A DNA stretch of 64,000 bases. Source: an uncultured Lachnospiraceae bacterium. GTDB taxonomy: Bacteria; Bacillota; Clostridia; Lachnospirales; Lachnospiraceae. Every line of letters begins with the position of its first letter. Position 1 is the first letter of the stretch. A program made the position numbers and the translations under genes. The stretch spans positions 56,292 through 120,291 of the forward strand of contig CAMWLG010000003.1 in the NCBI GenBank assembly GCA_947175035.1, in the 5' to 3' direction. Of the stretch, positions 1-9,162 are shown piece by piece. The notes beneath the pieces were generated by a model that searched no databases, was not told the origin of the DNA, and saw only the letters and a program-made list of their open reading frames with translations.

Positions 1-1577
1 TAAGGGAGAAGCAGCAGGCTGTATAGGAAAATATAGCGTGCGTTGGCCTCCCAGATCATATGGAACAAGAAACCGCCAAACGTCCCGATGATGCCAAGCC
101 ACTCATAGAGATGACAGGGAGAATCAGGGCTTTTCTTTTGTTTTCGCAAGGTCAAAATCACGCAGAGCAGGCATCCAAAGTAGATGATATTCTGGTAGAT
201 ATTGCAGTAACCGATATAGAGCCGGCTGTGTTCTCCAGAGTACACAGACTCCACCGCGGGGAGTCTTCCGCCGAAGGTGGCGAGGGTTGCCTGGCGGCTG
301 GCATAGGTGCCGTCCGCCCACTGGGAGAGATATTTGCCCCAATAAAAGTCCGCGGCGTCGTCGATGTGTTCACGAAAATAAGCGGTGCGCTCTGCGATAT
401 ACTCGCGGCTGAGTTGTACCGTAGCAGCGGTGTCCATGCCGGTCTCCTGATAGGTGTCAAAATTAAAACCGTTATACCAGCCGTTGCCCCGGGAGGATTC
501 CTGCATACCCATGGCAAAATAAGCCATGGAAGGCACGCCGGACTTTAACGTGTTGCCGGCCCGATATTCATAAAAACGCTCCGTGATGGGCAGAATGCTC
601 AGGGAGCATATCACACAGAGCAGGGAAAACAGGAAGAGTCCATATCGCCTGCTCTCCTGATACGCAGGGGTGCGTAATGTATCTTGCTGCTTTGCAGCAC
701 GCACCCCGCGCACCCCCTCCAACAGTGTCACGAGCACCACGGCGATCATGATGACAAGGGAGTTCTTGCGAAGCATCACGGACAGGGTAAAGGCGATCAG
801 ACTGACGGTGGCAGAACTCTTTTGCTTATTTGGTGATTTTAACAATTTTATCAGATAATAGAGCCCGATGGACAGGGCGGCAAAAGAGGGAATCTCCCCA
901 TAGACAAAGGAGCTATACATGATCAGGGGCAGGTCGGCGCCCGCCAAAACCAGATAGATACAGTCAATCCGCTCATCTTCCCAGAGAAGATGTACACAAA
1001 GAGATTGATAATATACAATGACACAGGTCAATACTACATAGAGACATTTGATAAAATGATAGGCATGTAAATCCGTGGGCAGCAGCTTCCACAGTCTGAT
1101 GATCAGCTCAAAGAAGGCCATCAGTCCCACCTGTTGAGGATAATAGGAGAGATAGGAGTCCGTGGGGTGGATGACCGAGGTGTTGCCCAGAGCCATGTCT
1201 TCGGCGGCAGAGTAGACAGACCAGGCGTCCGCCGCGGGAGCAGTTCTGCCAAAGAGGATGAGGATGCCCCCAAGGAGCATGATCCACCCGAACACACAAA
1301 CCTGTAGGATTTGTTTAGAACGTTTTGGATTTTTATTCACGGGGCGAACCAACAAGAGCAGGATTGCGATTCCAAGACCCATGCCAAGAATTTGAAAGAG
1401 CGGATTGTCCACGGCGGTCAGCACTTTCTGGCTCACCATGTCATCTGCATAACATGTGAAGAAAAATCCGCTCACAAATAAAAGCCCTGTAAATAACAGC
1501 GCAAGAATCTGTATAAAGCCGCAGGCAAAGCGATAAATCCTGTTGGAGAAGGTTTTTATAAGTGTTTCTGTTTTCAT
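1..1577 (-). CDS. Multi-membrane glycosyltransferase-like protein (partial, runs off left edge)
   Basis: The minus-strand frame from the ATG at 1577 stays open to base 1 (about 525 codons) and is cut by the window edge. It starts MKTETLIKTF and contains many hydrophobic membrane segments with large polar loops, including a long extracytoplasmic-type stretch around residues 340-450 (bases about 230-560). This layout resembles GT-C/family-39 type integral membrane glycosyltransferases and the other two large membrane proteins of this cluster. No precise family is assigned. There is no clear Shine-Dalgarno before the ATG, and a TATAAT lies only 7 nt upstream (1585-1590), so the mRNA may be leaderless or the true start may lie further in. 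It is divergent from the rightward glycosyltransferase operon that begins at 1739. Confidence 0.75.
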   Translation of the reverse strand, partial: MKTETLIKTFSNRIYRFACGFIQILALLFTGLLFVSGFFFTCYADDMVSQKVLTAVDNPLFQILGMGLGIAILLLLVRPVNKNPKRSKQILQVCVFGWIMLLGGILILFGRTAPAADAWSVYSAAEDMALGNTSVIHPTDSYLSYYPQQVGLMAFFELIIRLWKLLPTDLHAYHFIKCLYVVLTCVIVYYQSLCVHLLWEDERIDCIYLVLAGADLPLIMYSSFVYGEIPSFAALSIGLYYLIKLLKSPNKQKSSATVSLIAFTLSVMLRKNSLVIMIAVVLVTLLEGVRGVRAAKQQDTLRTPAYQESRRYGLFLFSLLCVICSLSILPITERFYEYRAGNTLKSGVPSMAYFAMGMQESSRGNGWYNGFNFDTYQETGMDTAATVQLSREYIAERTAYFREHIDDAADFYWGKYLSQWADGTYASRQATLATFGGRLPAVESVYSGEHSRLYIGYCNIYQNIIYFGCLLCVILTLRKQKKSPDSPCHLYEWLGIIGTFGGFLFHMIWEANARYIFLYSLLLLP

Positions 1578-1686
1578 AAGGATTATTATATCAAAAAATA
1601 GTGGCTGTAGGAAGAAAATTATGGTAAAATGTGTAAAATACTATCACAGTTCAGACGCTTTTATGAATATGAGGGCTGAACTGTTG

Positions 1687-1692
1687 TATAAT
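1687..1692 (+). promoter_or_regulatory. Possible -10 box for glycan operon
   Basis: A perfect TATAAT lies about 47 nt before the first glycosyltransferase ATG at 1739. The -35 position is poor (TGAATA at 17-nt spacing), so this is only a candidate promoter for the rightward glycan operon. Confidence 0.35.
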
Positions 1693-1738
1693 CTTGGAAG
1701 CAGAAATTTGGAAAATTAGAAGAAGAAAAGGACAGAGC

Positions 1739-2695
1739 ATGGATAAAATTGCCATATTGATACCCTGTTATAACGAAGAGAAGACCATCACCAAGGTGGT
1801 GACAGACGTTCGTCAGGCTTTGCCTGAGGCGGCGGTCTATGTATATAATAATAACTCCGTGGACAAGACCGTTGAGCTTGCGGAGCAGGCTGGCGCCATA
1901 GTGCGCAATGAGTACAAGCAGGGCAAGGGGAACGTGATACGCAGGATGTTTCGGGAGATTGACGCCGAGTGTTACCTTATGATTGACGGAGATGACACAT
2001 ACCCTCTGGACTGTGCCGGAGAGATGGTGAACCTGGTGCTGGAACGGGGGGCGGACATGGTGGTGGGGGACAGGCTTTCTTCCACGTACTTCTCCGAGAA
2101 TAAGCGTCCTTTTCACAATTTTGGAAACAGCCTGATGCGCACGGGAATCAACAGTCTCTTCCACTCGGACATCAAGGATATCATGACGGGCTACAGAGCT
2201 TTCAGTTATGAATTTGTTAAGACTTTCCCCGTGTTCTCCAAGGGTTTTGAGATTGAGACGGAGATGACGATTCACGCGGTTAATTATAATATGCAGGTGG
2301 AAAATGTGGTGGTGGAGTATCGGGACAGGCCCGAGGGCAGCGTGTCCAAGTTGAATACTTACAGCGACGGCGCAAAGGTAATCAGAAAGATGCTGCAGCT
2401 ATACAAAAATTACAAGCCCATGAGTTTCTTTGGGCTGTTTGGACTGATTCTGGTTCTGGTGGCGGCGGGTGTGTTCGTGCCCGTCGGGATAGAGTATCTG
2501 GAGACTGGTCTGGTGGAGCGCTTTCCCACTTTGATCGTGTGCGGGTTTATGGCGTTGGCGGGGATTCTGGCTTTCTTCTCCGGTATGATTCTGGAGGTGA
2601 TGGCCGCCAAGGACAGGCGGGATTTCGAGTATCGGTTAACTCGTGTCCATGATGCCAAAAAGTCTAAGCTGGAAAGGGATGCCAAGAGAAATTGA
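1739..2695 (+). CDS. GT2 family glycosyltransferase with C-terminal membrane anchor
   Basis: 318 aa. It likely transfers a sugar from a nucleotide-sugar donor, possibly onto polyprenyl phosphate at the inner face of the membrane. The N-terminus has the GT2 Rossmann start (AILIPCYNEE, residues 5-14) and a DXD-type metal/nucleotide site, DGDD, at about residues 83-86. Two hydrophobic segments lie at about 230-300, the arrangement of DPM1/GtrB-like enzymes. I chose the ATG at 1739, with AAAGGA just upstream, over an earlier alternative start at 1694 that adds a basic extension not found in the family. The next gene begins at or over its stop codon, implying translational coupling. The substrate is unknown. 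Confidence 0.85.
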   Translation: MDKIAILIPCYNEEKTITKVVTDVRQALPEAAVYVYNNNSVDKTVELAEQAGAIVRNEYKQGKGNVIRRMFREIDAECYLMIDGDDTYPLDCAGEMVNLVLERGADMVVGDRLSSTYFSENKRPFHNFGNSLMRTGINSLFHSDIKDIMTGYRAFSYEFVKTFPVFSKGFEIETEMTIHAVNYNMQVENVVVEYRDRPEGSVSKLNTYSDGAKVIRKMLQLYKNYKPMSFFGLFGLILVLVAAGVFVPVGIEYLETGLVERFPTLIVCGFMALAGILAFFSGMILEVMAAKDRRDFEYRLTRVHDAKKSKLERDAKRN

Positions 2696-2697
2696 AC

Positions 2698-4398
2698 ATG
2701 AAGAGACGATTTTGCATCTTTGCCTGTATCGGCTTTCTGTTTGGCTTCTTTACCTTGACTGGATGGGGGCTGGCACGGCGGGGGAATATCATCTGGAATG
2801 GAACTTACACATTGGGGCTCTTGCTTGAGAGCCTGTTGATCGGTCTGGCGCTGGGGCTGGTGTCCTGTGCTTTGCCCAAGGTGGCCGGCCGGATTCTGGA
2901 CAGACTTGTTCAGAGAAAGAATTCGGGAGTCGGGGACACAAGGGATTCCAATGTCAGGAATATCCAAGTTTGGCTGGTTAGCATGGGGTTGATCGCATTG
3001 TGTTGGCTGCCAACTTATCTGGCCTATTATCCGGGAATCTGTGCCTATGATGTCACGGTGCAGACCGGGCAGATAGAGAATCATGCCTATAATGACCATC
3101 ATCCCATTGCACATACCCTGTTGATTGAGGGGAGTATGAAGCTGGGAGCGGCTGTCTTTGGGGACGCCAACACGGGGTTAGCGTGTCTCGTCCTGTTACA
3201 GATGCTTTGCCTGGCAGCAGTGCTGGCATGGGGAATTGTGTTATTGTATCACAGAGGCATGGGGAAGGGCTTTTTGATCTGTCTGCAGATGCTTGGCATG
3301 TTTTATCCCTTTCATTGGTATATGAGCGTCAGTGTGAGCAAGGATGTGTTTTTTACCGTGTTTTTCCTGATACAGGCGCTTGCGCTGTGTGAGATAGTAA
3401 GGCGGGGGAAGACTGTATTTGACGGCTATGATTTGCTTTTTATAGTAAGCGGCGTGGGGATGCAGCTTTTTAGAACGAATGGCAGATATGCCATGCTTGT
3501 ATTAGTGGTTCTTGCCTGCGTGGCTTTGTTGTTTGGCAAGGGAAAGAGGCGTTTTTGGGGCAAGCTTTGCATAGGCTGCGGGGCGTCCCTGCTTGTGGGG
3601 AGTCTGTCCCTGTCCGCATTGTTTCGGGTGACGGGGGCGGAGCAGGGGGATCGGCGCGAGATGTTGAGTCTTCCAATCCAGCAGTTGGCCCGCTGTATGA
3701 TCTATCATGGCGGGGTGGGGGTGCTTCCCGAGGATGACGCTACCATGGAGACCCAGGATAGGGAGCTGATTGACGCGTTTCTCTTGGACGAGGCTTACCG
3801 CGAATACCGGCCCGAGATCTCCGACCCGGTAAAGCGTCATACCAACACCTATGTAGCCCGCTACCGGTCAGGGGATTTCGTCAGAACCTATCTCCATCTG
3901 TTGACACGGTATCCGGGGGACTTTATCAACGCGGGCTTGGCGGTGAACGCCGGTTATCTTTATGTAGGTGATGAAAGTCATGCCCTGATTAATCAAAACG
4001 GGATAGAAAAAGGGCTGGGGTATGTGCAGACCCGTTGGGTGGATGATGAGCTCAATCCCCGGGGACTTTATCAGGATTCAAAGTGGGAAGCCCTTCACGG
4101 ATTATTGGAGCGCTGGGCGGACGAAAATGCTTATAATAAACTGCCTGTCATCAAGTATCTCTTTGTGCCTGGCACATTCCTGTGGCTCTATCTCGTGCTT
4201 GCAGGATGTCTGATAGAGAGGCGGTGTTACGCTCGCTGTATGCCCCTGACCCTCGTTCTGGGATATTATCTGACCCTTCTTCTGGGGCCGGCCGTGCAGT
4301 TGCGCTATATTTATCCTTTGATGACTGCCTTGCCCTATATGGCGCTTATGCTGTTTGCAGGGGAGTCTAGACAGAATGGACATGGAGTATCAGTTTGA
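2698..4398 (+). CDS. Large integral membrane protein, glycosyltransferase-like (DUF6020-like)
   Basis: About 566 aa with at least ten hydrophobic segments. A TTG at 2692 overlapping the previous stop is an alternative start. A loop with AYYPGICAYDV and NDHHPIAH (about residues 109-139) follows the first membrane helices, and a long polar domain (about 320-470) comes before the last helices. This is the shape of GT-C-like surface-polysaccharide transferases, and the motif set recalls families annotated as DUF6020, which I recognise only from memory. Its place between GT2 genes supports a role in surface glycan or teichoic-acid-like decoration. The substrate is not predictable. Confidence 0.7.
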   Translation: MKRRFCIFACIGFLFGFFTLTGWGLARRGNIIWNGTYTLGLLLESLLIGLALGLVSCALPKVAGRILDRLVQRKNSGVGDTRDSNVRNIQVWLVSMGLIALCWLPTYLAYYPGICAYDVTVQTGQIENHAYNDHHPIAHTLLIEGSMKLGAAVFGDANTGLACLVLLQMLCLAAVLAWGIVLLYHRGMGKGFLICLQMLGMFYPFHWYMSVSVSKDVFFTVFFLIQALALCEIVRRGKTVFDGYDLLFIVSGVGMQLFRTNGRYAMLVLVVLACVALLFGKGKRRFWGKLCIGCGASLLVGSLSLSALFRVTGAEQGDRREMLSLPIQQLARCMIYHGGVGVLPEDDATMETQDRELIDAFLLDEAYREYRPEISDPVKRHTNTYVARYRSGDFVRTYLHLLTRYPGDFINAGLAVNAGYLYVGDESHALINQNGIEKGLGYVQTRWVDDELNPRGLYQDSKWEALHGLLERWADENAYNKLPVIKYLFVPGTFLWLYLVLAGCLIERRCYARCMPLTLVLGYYLTLLLGPAVQLRYIYPLMTALPYMALMLFAGESRQNGHGVSV

Positions 4399-4418
4399 AA
4401 GAAAATCACTTTCAAACT

Positions 4419-4456
4419 CTTTATTGGTGCAGTATCACGAGCAAGCTCGTGATATG
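4419..4456. repeat. Dispersed hairpin repeat, copy A
   Basis: A stretch of about 37 nt containing GGTGCAGTATC and the hairpin ATCACGAG-CAAG-CTCGTGAT recurs almost identically at 31445-31481, with two A/G differences. Both copies sit just upstream of a gene start, here 14 nt before the FAD oxidoreductase ATG. There is no T-run, so it is not an obvious terminator. Confidence 0.7.
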
Positions 4457-4469
4457 CGGGGGTATAAAA

Positions 4470-5624
4470 ATGAAAGCGAATAACCTTTCTGATAAATTGA
4501 TAATTGGCGCCGGTCTCTATGGGCTTTACTCCGCGCTCTATTGTGGGCGAAGGGGGCAGAAGGTGACTGTGCTTGAGATAGAAGCCGCCCCGTTTACCAG
4601 AGCGACCTATATTAATCAGGCGAGGGTGCATATGGGTTATCATTATCCCCGCTCCCTCTCCACGGCGATGAAATCCGCCGGTTATTTCAAGCGTTTTGTG
4701 GAGGACTATGGCTTCTGCATCCATGACACCTTTCAGCAGATTTATGCCACGTCCAGTCATTTTTCCTGGACAGATGCCATAGAGTTCCGGAAATTCTGTA
4801 AAAATGCGGGGATTCCCTGTATGGATGTGCCTGTGGAGCAGTATTTCCAGCCGGGGCTGTGCGACGGGGCATTTTTAACCAAAGAGTACACCTATGACGC
4901 TCATATACTGCGGGATTATCTGGTGGAGGAGATTGGGAAGCTGCCCAATGTGGAACTGCGGTTTCAGCGGGAGATTCGTCAAATTGTGAAGGCGGGGAAA
5001 GAGTACGAGATTCATGCGGCTTATGAAGAGCAGGAGGAGGTCTACAGAGCTCCATTTGTGTTGAATGCCACCTATGCTTCTGTCAACCAGGTGCTGCGGA
5101 GAGTCAGCGGGGTTGACACTCAGGATTTTGGCCTGAAATACGAGCTGTGTGAGATCATTCTCTGTGATGTGGACGAGCGCTTGAAGGGCATCGGCCTGAC
5201 GGTGATGGATGGGCCTTTTTTCTCCATCATGCCCTTTGGCAAAACGGGTTATCATTCCCTGACCTCCGTGACTTTTACACCGCACAAGACCAGCTATGAC
5301 GCAGTGCCGGAATTTGAGTGCGTGAGGGATGGGATTTGCAGTGAAATGTGGCTGGGCAATTGTAATGACTGCCCGAAGAAACCGGAGAGCGCATGGGAGT
5401 ATATGTCGGTGCTTGCCCGCAAGTATATGCGTGAGGAGTACGGATTTACTTATGTGAAATCGCTGTTCTCCATGAAACCGATTCTAAAGGCTTCAGAGAT
5501 CGATGATTCCAGACCCACGGTGATCAAACCGTTGGAGCCGGACAAGCCCGGGGCCCCTGTTTTTATCAGTGTGTTGTCAGGCAAGATCAACACGGTGTAC
5601 GATTTGGACGAGTTTCTGGATTGA
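4470..5624 (+). CDS. FAD-dependent oxidoreductase (DAO superfamily)
   Basis: 384 aa, soluble. The N-terminal dinucleotide-binding motif LIIGAGLYG (residues 10-18) and the acidic end of the second strand (VTVLEIE) mark an FAD-binding Rossmann fold of the D-amino-acid-oxidase type. A C-terminal SVLSGKINTV-like segment matches the usual second FAD contact. The start at 4470 is preceded by GGGGGT; the frame upstream covers the hairpin repeat and is not protein-like. Its position in a glycan cluster suggests oxidation of a sugar or amino-sugar intermediate, but nothing in the sequence defines the substrate. Cysteine pairs near residues 290-300 (CNDCPKK) could be structural. Confidence 0.75.
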   Translation: MKANNLSDKLIIGAGLYGLYSALYCGRRGQKVTVLEIEAAPFTRATYINQARVHMGYHYPRSLSTAMKSAGYFKRFVEDYGFCIHDTFQQIYATSSHFSWTDAIEFRKFCKNAGIPCMDVPVEQYFQPGLCDGAFLTKEYTYDAHILRDYLVEEIGKLPNVELRFQREIRQIVKAGKEYEIHAAYEEQEEVYRAPFVLNATYASVNQVLRRVSGVDTQDFGLKYELCEIILCDVDERLKGIGLTVMDGPFFSIMPFGKTGYHSLTSVTFTPHKTSYDAVPEFECVRDGICSEMWLGNCNDCPKKPESAWEYMSVLARKYMREEYGFTYVKSLFSMKPILKASEIDDSRPTVIKPLEPDKPGAPVFISVLSGKINTVYDLDEFLD

Positions 5625-5662
5625 TAGATATGAATGGGGAATGATTGGGGGTAGGAGGTAAG

Positions 5663-6613
5663 ATGGGACAGACAGGGAAAGAGAATAATTTTGTGTCCTG
5701 CGTGATTTATCTGCATAATGACAGTGGTGTCGTAAAGGATTTCCTTCGGGGAGTCTGCGGCATCATGCAGGAGCATTTTGAAAAATATGAGATCGTCTGT
5801 GTCAATGACGGTTGTACAGATGACACGGTGGAACAGATACATGCTTTTCTGGAGGAATGGGATGGCGCTAAGTCGGTAAGTCTTGTCAATCTGAGCTTTT
5901 ATCAGGGGGTTGAGACGGCTATGAACGCCGGAAGCGATCTGGCAGTGGGAGATTTTCTGTTTGAGTTCGACCGGTGCAGCCTGGATTTTCCGCCGGAACT
6001 GATCATGCAGGTTTACCAGCGGGCGTTGGAGGGCTATGACGTGGTGGCTGCCGCTCCCAAGCACGGAGTGCCCATGACGTCAAGGGTATTCTATACGCTA
6101 TATAATTGGAGCAGCCATTTTCGCTATAAGATTCGGCAGGAGCGTTTTCGTATCGTGTCGAGGCGGGCGGTAAATCGCGTGAACCAGATGAATATTTATG
6201 TGCCCTATCGGAAAGTCCTGTATATGAACTGCGGTTTAAAAACGGACACGATTGTCTATGATAATAAGGAGACGGTTCGCAGGAGCCGCAATCGGGAGGA
6301 GAGCTTTAACCGCAGCGGACTGGCGGTGGACACGCTGGTTATTTTTACAGATGTGTTGGAGAAGTTCTCTCTGATGGTGAGTGTCATCCTGTTTGGATTT
6401 CTGCTGGTGATGTTCGGATGGATCATATATTCCATATTCAGCACTGTGCGTCCGGTGGAAGGGTGGCTGTCGCTGATGGCGCTGATGAGCTTTGGATTCT
6501 TTATGCTCTCGGTGCTTTTGACATTGATTTTTAAGTATTTGTCCATTATATTAAATATGAGCTTTAAGAGACAGCGTTATGTGACAGAAGGAGTGGAAAA
6601 ACTGACCAAATGA
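5663..6613 (+). CDS. GT2-like glycosyltransferase, membrane-anchored, atypical DXD
   Basis: 316 aa. The fold of a GT2 enzyme is clear from VSCVIYLHND and VNDGCTDDT (about residues 47-55). Where a DXD site is expected the protein reads EFDRCSLD (about 101-108), so the canonical metal-binding pair is missing or shifted and activity may differ. Two hydrophobic helices at about 230-300 anchor it to the membrane. GTAGGAGGT lies at 5651-5659, fixing the ATG at 5663 over an upstream TTG. The last bases overlap the next ORF (ATGA). It could be a regulatory or degenerate GT paired with the following GT2. Confidence 0.75.
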   Translation: MGQTGKENNFVSCVIYLHNDSGVVKDFLRGVCGIMQEHFEKYEIVCVNDGCTDDTVEQIHAFLEEWDGAKSVSLVNLSFYQGVETAMNAGSDLAVGDFLFEFDRCSLDFPPELIMQVYQRALEGYDVVAAAPKHGVPMTSRVFYTLYNWSSHFRYKIRQERFRIVSRRAVNRVNQMNIYVPYRKVLYMNCGLKTDTIVYDNKETVRRSRNREESFNRSGLAVDTLVIFTDVLEKFSLMVSVILFGFLLVMFGWIIYSIFSTVRPVEGWLSLMALMSFGFFMLSVLLTLIFKYLSIILNMSFKRQRYVTEGVEKLTK

Positions 6614-7335
6614 TGCTTACGATTTTATTTCCTGTATTAAATGAACGGCTCCGCTTAGAGAGCGGTATTACCCGCACGGTGGAGTATTTGGACAAGATCG
6701 GTTTTCAGGATTACGAGATTATCATTGTGGACAATGGCTCCGAGGATGAGACCCCTCAGATTGCAGGGATGCTTTGTGAAAAATACCCTAGGGTGCAGTA
6801 TGAGCGTATCGGTATTCGGGGCGTGGGAGCGGCTTTTCGCAGAGGTGTGGAGCTTAGTCACGGGGAGATTGTGGGATATATGGATATCGACTTATCCACC
6901 AATATCAAACATCTGGGGGAGGCAATACATATTTTCCAGACGGTGGAGGAGATACAATATATCAATGGAAGCCGCTTTGCCAAGACCTCTGACACCAAGG
7001 GGAGAAAGTGGTATCGCAAGATTACTTCCCAGGGATTATTGATACTCCTGAAGGTGTTCCTGGGGATGAAGTCCACGGACGCCATATGCGGCTTTACCTT
7101 TGTCCGCAGGCAGACCGCGCTTTCTCTCGTGGAGGGGTGCAGTCAGGACAATGGGTGGTTTTATATGATTGAGTTCCTGCTGCGGGCGGAGAAGCGTGGT
7201 GTTAAGATTCTGGACTATCCCGTGGAGTGGCAGGAGGATTACAATACCACGGTGAAAGTCTTTAAGACGATTTGCAATTATCTGGTGCAGATTGCAAGGT
7301 TGTATAAGGAGTTTTATATAAAGAAAAATATATAG
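6610..7335 (+). CDS. GT2 glycosyltransferase (soluble, DPM1-like)
   Basis: 241 aa. GT2 motifs are complete: LFPVLNE near the start, VDNGSEDET at 40-48 and the catalytic DID at about 92-94 (YMDIDLST). There is no C-terminal membrane helix, unlike its neighbours, so it probably works with the adjoining membrane-anchored protein. The start overlaps the previous stop by four bases, indicating translational coupling. The sequence resembles dolichol- or polyprenyl-phosphate sugar transferases, which attach a single sugar to the lipid carrier used by GT-C enzymes such as the multi-membrane proteins of this cluster. Confidence 0.83.
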   Translation: MMLTILFPVLNERLRLESGITRTVEYLDKIGFQDYEIIIVDNGSEDETPQIAGMLCEKYPRVQYERIGIRGVGAAFRRGVELSHGEIVGYMDIDLSTNIKHLGEAIHIFQTVEEIQYINGSRFAKTSDTKGRKWYRKITSQGLLILLKVFLGMKSTDAICGFTFVRRQTALSLVEGCSQDNGWFYMIEFLLRAEKRGVKILDYPVEWQEDYNTTVKVFKTICNYLVQIARLYKEFYIKKNI

Positions 7336-7357
7336 AAAACAGCTAGGAGGATAGAAA

Positions 7358-7975
7358 ATGAAAGTTTTAATGATTAACGGAAGTCCCCGTGGAAACGGCA
7401 ATACTTTTATGGCGCTGAATGAGATGAAAAATGTTTTTGAGGCGGAAGGGATTGAGACACAGATATTACATATCGGCAATCAGGACATCAGGGGATGTAT
7501 CGCTTGCGGTTCCTGTGCGACGAAAGGACAATGCTGTTTTAATGACGCGGTGAACGAGTCCGCGAAGCTGTTCGAGGAGGCGGATGGATTGGTGGTGGGC
7601 AGCCCTGTGTATTATGCCTCCGCCAATGCCACACTCATCGCATTTTTGGACAGACTGTTTTACAGCACTCATTTTGACAAGACAATGAAGGTGGGGGCTG
7701 CCGTGGCTGCGGCGAGGCGGGGAGGTCTGACCGCGACCTTTGATGAACTGAATAAATATTTTGCGATCTGTGGTATGCCGATTGCGTCCGGACAATATTG
7801 GAATGGGATACATGGCCGGGCGGTTGGCGAGGCGGCGCAGGACGAGGAAGGGCTGCAGCAGATGAGGACGTTGGCGCGCAATATGGCTTTCTTGATGAAA
7901 GCGATTCAGCTAGGGAAGGTGCAGATTGGACTGCCGGAGAGGGAGCAGACGGTGTATACCAACATGATACGGTAA
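7358..7975 (+). CDS. Iron-sulfur flavoprotein / NADPH-dependent FMN reductase
   Basis: 205 aa. The N-terminal NGSPRGNGNT (7-16) is the FMN phosphate-binding loop of flavodoxin-like reductases. A compact cysteine set at 47, 50, 53, 59 and 60 (GCIACGSC then CC) matches the cluster-binding region of Isf-type iron-sulfur flavoproteins. It catalyses electron transfer from reduced ferredoxin or NAD(P)H to an unknown acceptor. The RBS AGGAGG lies at a good distance before ATG 7358. It sits within the glycan cluster but does not obviously belong to that pathway. Confidence 0.85.
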   Translation: MKVLMINGSPRGNGNTFMALNEMKNVFEAEGIETQILHIGNQDIRGCIACGSCATKGQCCFNDAVNESAKLFEEADGLVVGSPVYYASANATLIAFLDRLFYSTHFDKTMKVGAAVAAARRGGLTATFDELNKYFAICGMPIASGQYWNGIHGRAVGEAAQDEEGLQQMRTLARNMAFLMKAIQLGKVQIGLPEREQTVYTNMIR

Positions 7976-8039
7976 TCGGGGCAATTTTGGCACAGAGGAA
8001 AAAAGTGATCTGTGAAACATGAATGATGGAGAGAAGATT

Positions 8040-9146
8040 ATGTCAGGACATATTAAGAGGATTGATCTTACGAGAGATTATGCGCATCATGCACAGGAAT
8101 ATAGGGAGGCGATTGAACAGGTCTGTCAGGAAACCGCCTTTTCCGGTGGGAAATATGCAGATGCCTTTGACGAGGAGTTTGCCGCTTATGTGGGAAGCAA
8201 ATATGCATGTGGCGTGAATAACGGGACTTCCGCCTTGCACTGCGCTATGATGGCGCTGGGGGTTGGGCCGGGAGACGAGGTGATCGTGCCTGCGAACACG
8301 TATATTGCGACGGCATGGGGGGTGAGCTATACCGGGGCGACTCCGGTGTTTGTGGATTGTACCGCAGACACTTGGGAGATCGATCCTTCCGCGATTGAGG
8401 CCAGAATTACACCCCGCACCAAGGGGATTATCGGCGTGCATCTCTATGGGCAGCCCTTTGATTTTGCGGGGGTGAAGGCCGTGGCGGACAAGCATGGCTT
8501 GTTCGTGGTGGAGGACTGCGCCCAGGCGCATGGAGCCCGATTCGAGGGGAAAAATGTGGGAACACTGGGGGCGTTGGGATGCTTTAGCTTTTATCCGGGC
8601 AAGAACCTTTATGCCTTTGGAGAGGGCGGCAGTGTGACCTGTGACAGTAAGGAATACTATGACCACATGACCAGATTGAAAAATCAGGGCTGTGATATTC
8701 GGTATTATCATGATGAGATTGGCTATAATTATCGTCTGGAAGGACTGCAGGGGGCGGTGCTCTCCGTGAGCTTGAAATATCTGCCCCAGTGGACGGCCCG
8801 CAGACAGGAGATTGGCAAACGATATATCAAGGAGATTCATAATCCTCTGATCACCATGCAGGCGCACCCGGACAATACGGAGTCTGTGTATCACCTCTTT
8901 GTCATTCAGGTGCCCGATCGGGAGGGATTTATGAAATACATGGCGGATGCGGACGTGGAATGCAATATGCATTATCCCGTGCCCTGCCATCTGCAGAAGG
9001 CTTATGCTCCTTTGGGTTATCAGCCGGGGGACTGTCCCAATGCCGAGCAGCTTGCCGCCCATTGCGTGACGCTGCCGCTGTTTCCGGAGATGCAGGAAGA
9101 AGAGATCAAGCGCGTCATCACGCTCTGTAACGACTATAAAGGGTAA
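8040..9146 (+). CDS. DegT/DnrJ/EryC1/StrS sugar aminotransferase
   Basis: 368 aa. A PLP enzyme that aminates keto-sugar nucleotides. Family signatures include GVNNGTSALHCA (58-69), PANTYIATAW (84-93), VEDCAQAHGA (157-166, with the pyridine-N Asp) and FSFYPGKNL with the Schiff-base Lys at about 188. A GGAGAG site precedes ATG 8040; an upstream in-frame ATG at 8019 would add seven residues. The next gene encodes a GNAT acetyltransferase, a pairing typical of N-acetylated amino-sugar (for example 3- or 4-acetamido deoxyhexose) synthesis for surface glycans. The matching dehydratase/isomerase is not in the window. Confidence 0.9.
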   Translation: MSGHIKRIDLTRDYAHHAQEYREAIEQVCQETAFSGGKYADAFDEEFAAYVGSKYACGVNNGTSALHCAMMALGVGPGDEVIVPANTYIATAWGVSYTGATPVFVDCTADTWEIDPSAIEARITPRTKGIIGVHLYGQPFDFAGVKAVADKHGLFVVEDCAQAHGARFEGKNVGTLGALGCFSFYPGKNLYAFGEGGSVTCDSKEYYDHMTRLKNQGCDIRYYHDEIGYNYRLEGLQGAVLSVSLKYLPQWTARRQEIGKRYIKEIHNPLITMQAHPDNTESVYHLFVIQVPDREGFMKYMADADVECNMHYPVPCHLQKAYAPLGYQPGDCPNAEQLAAHCVTLPLFPEMQEEEIKRVITLCNDYKG

Positions 9147-9162
9147 ATTAGAGGGCGGGATT

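Noticed and set aside
7798..8022. 74-codon frame inside the iron-sulfur flavoprotein gene
   Set aside because: Shadow of the real gene in a GC-rich region with no start signal.
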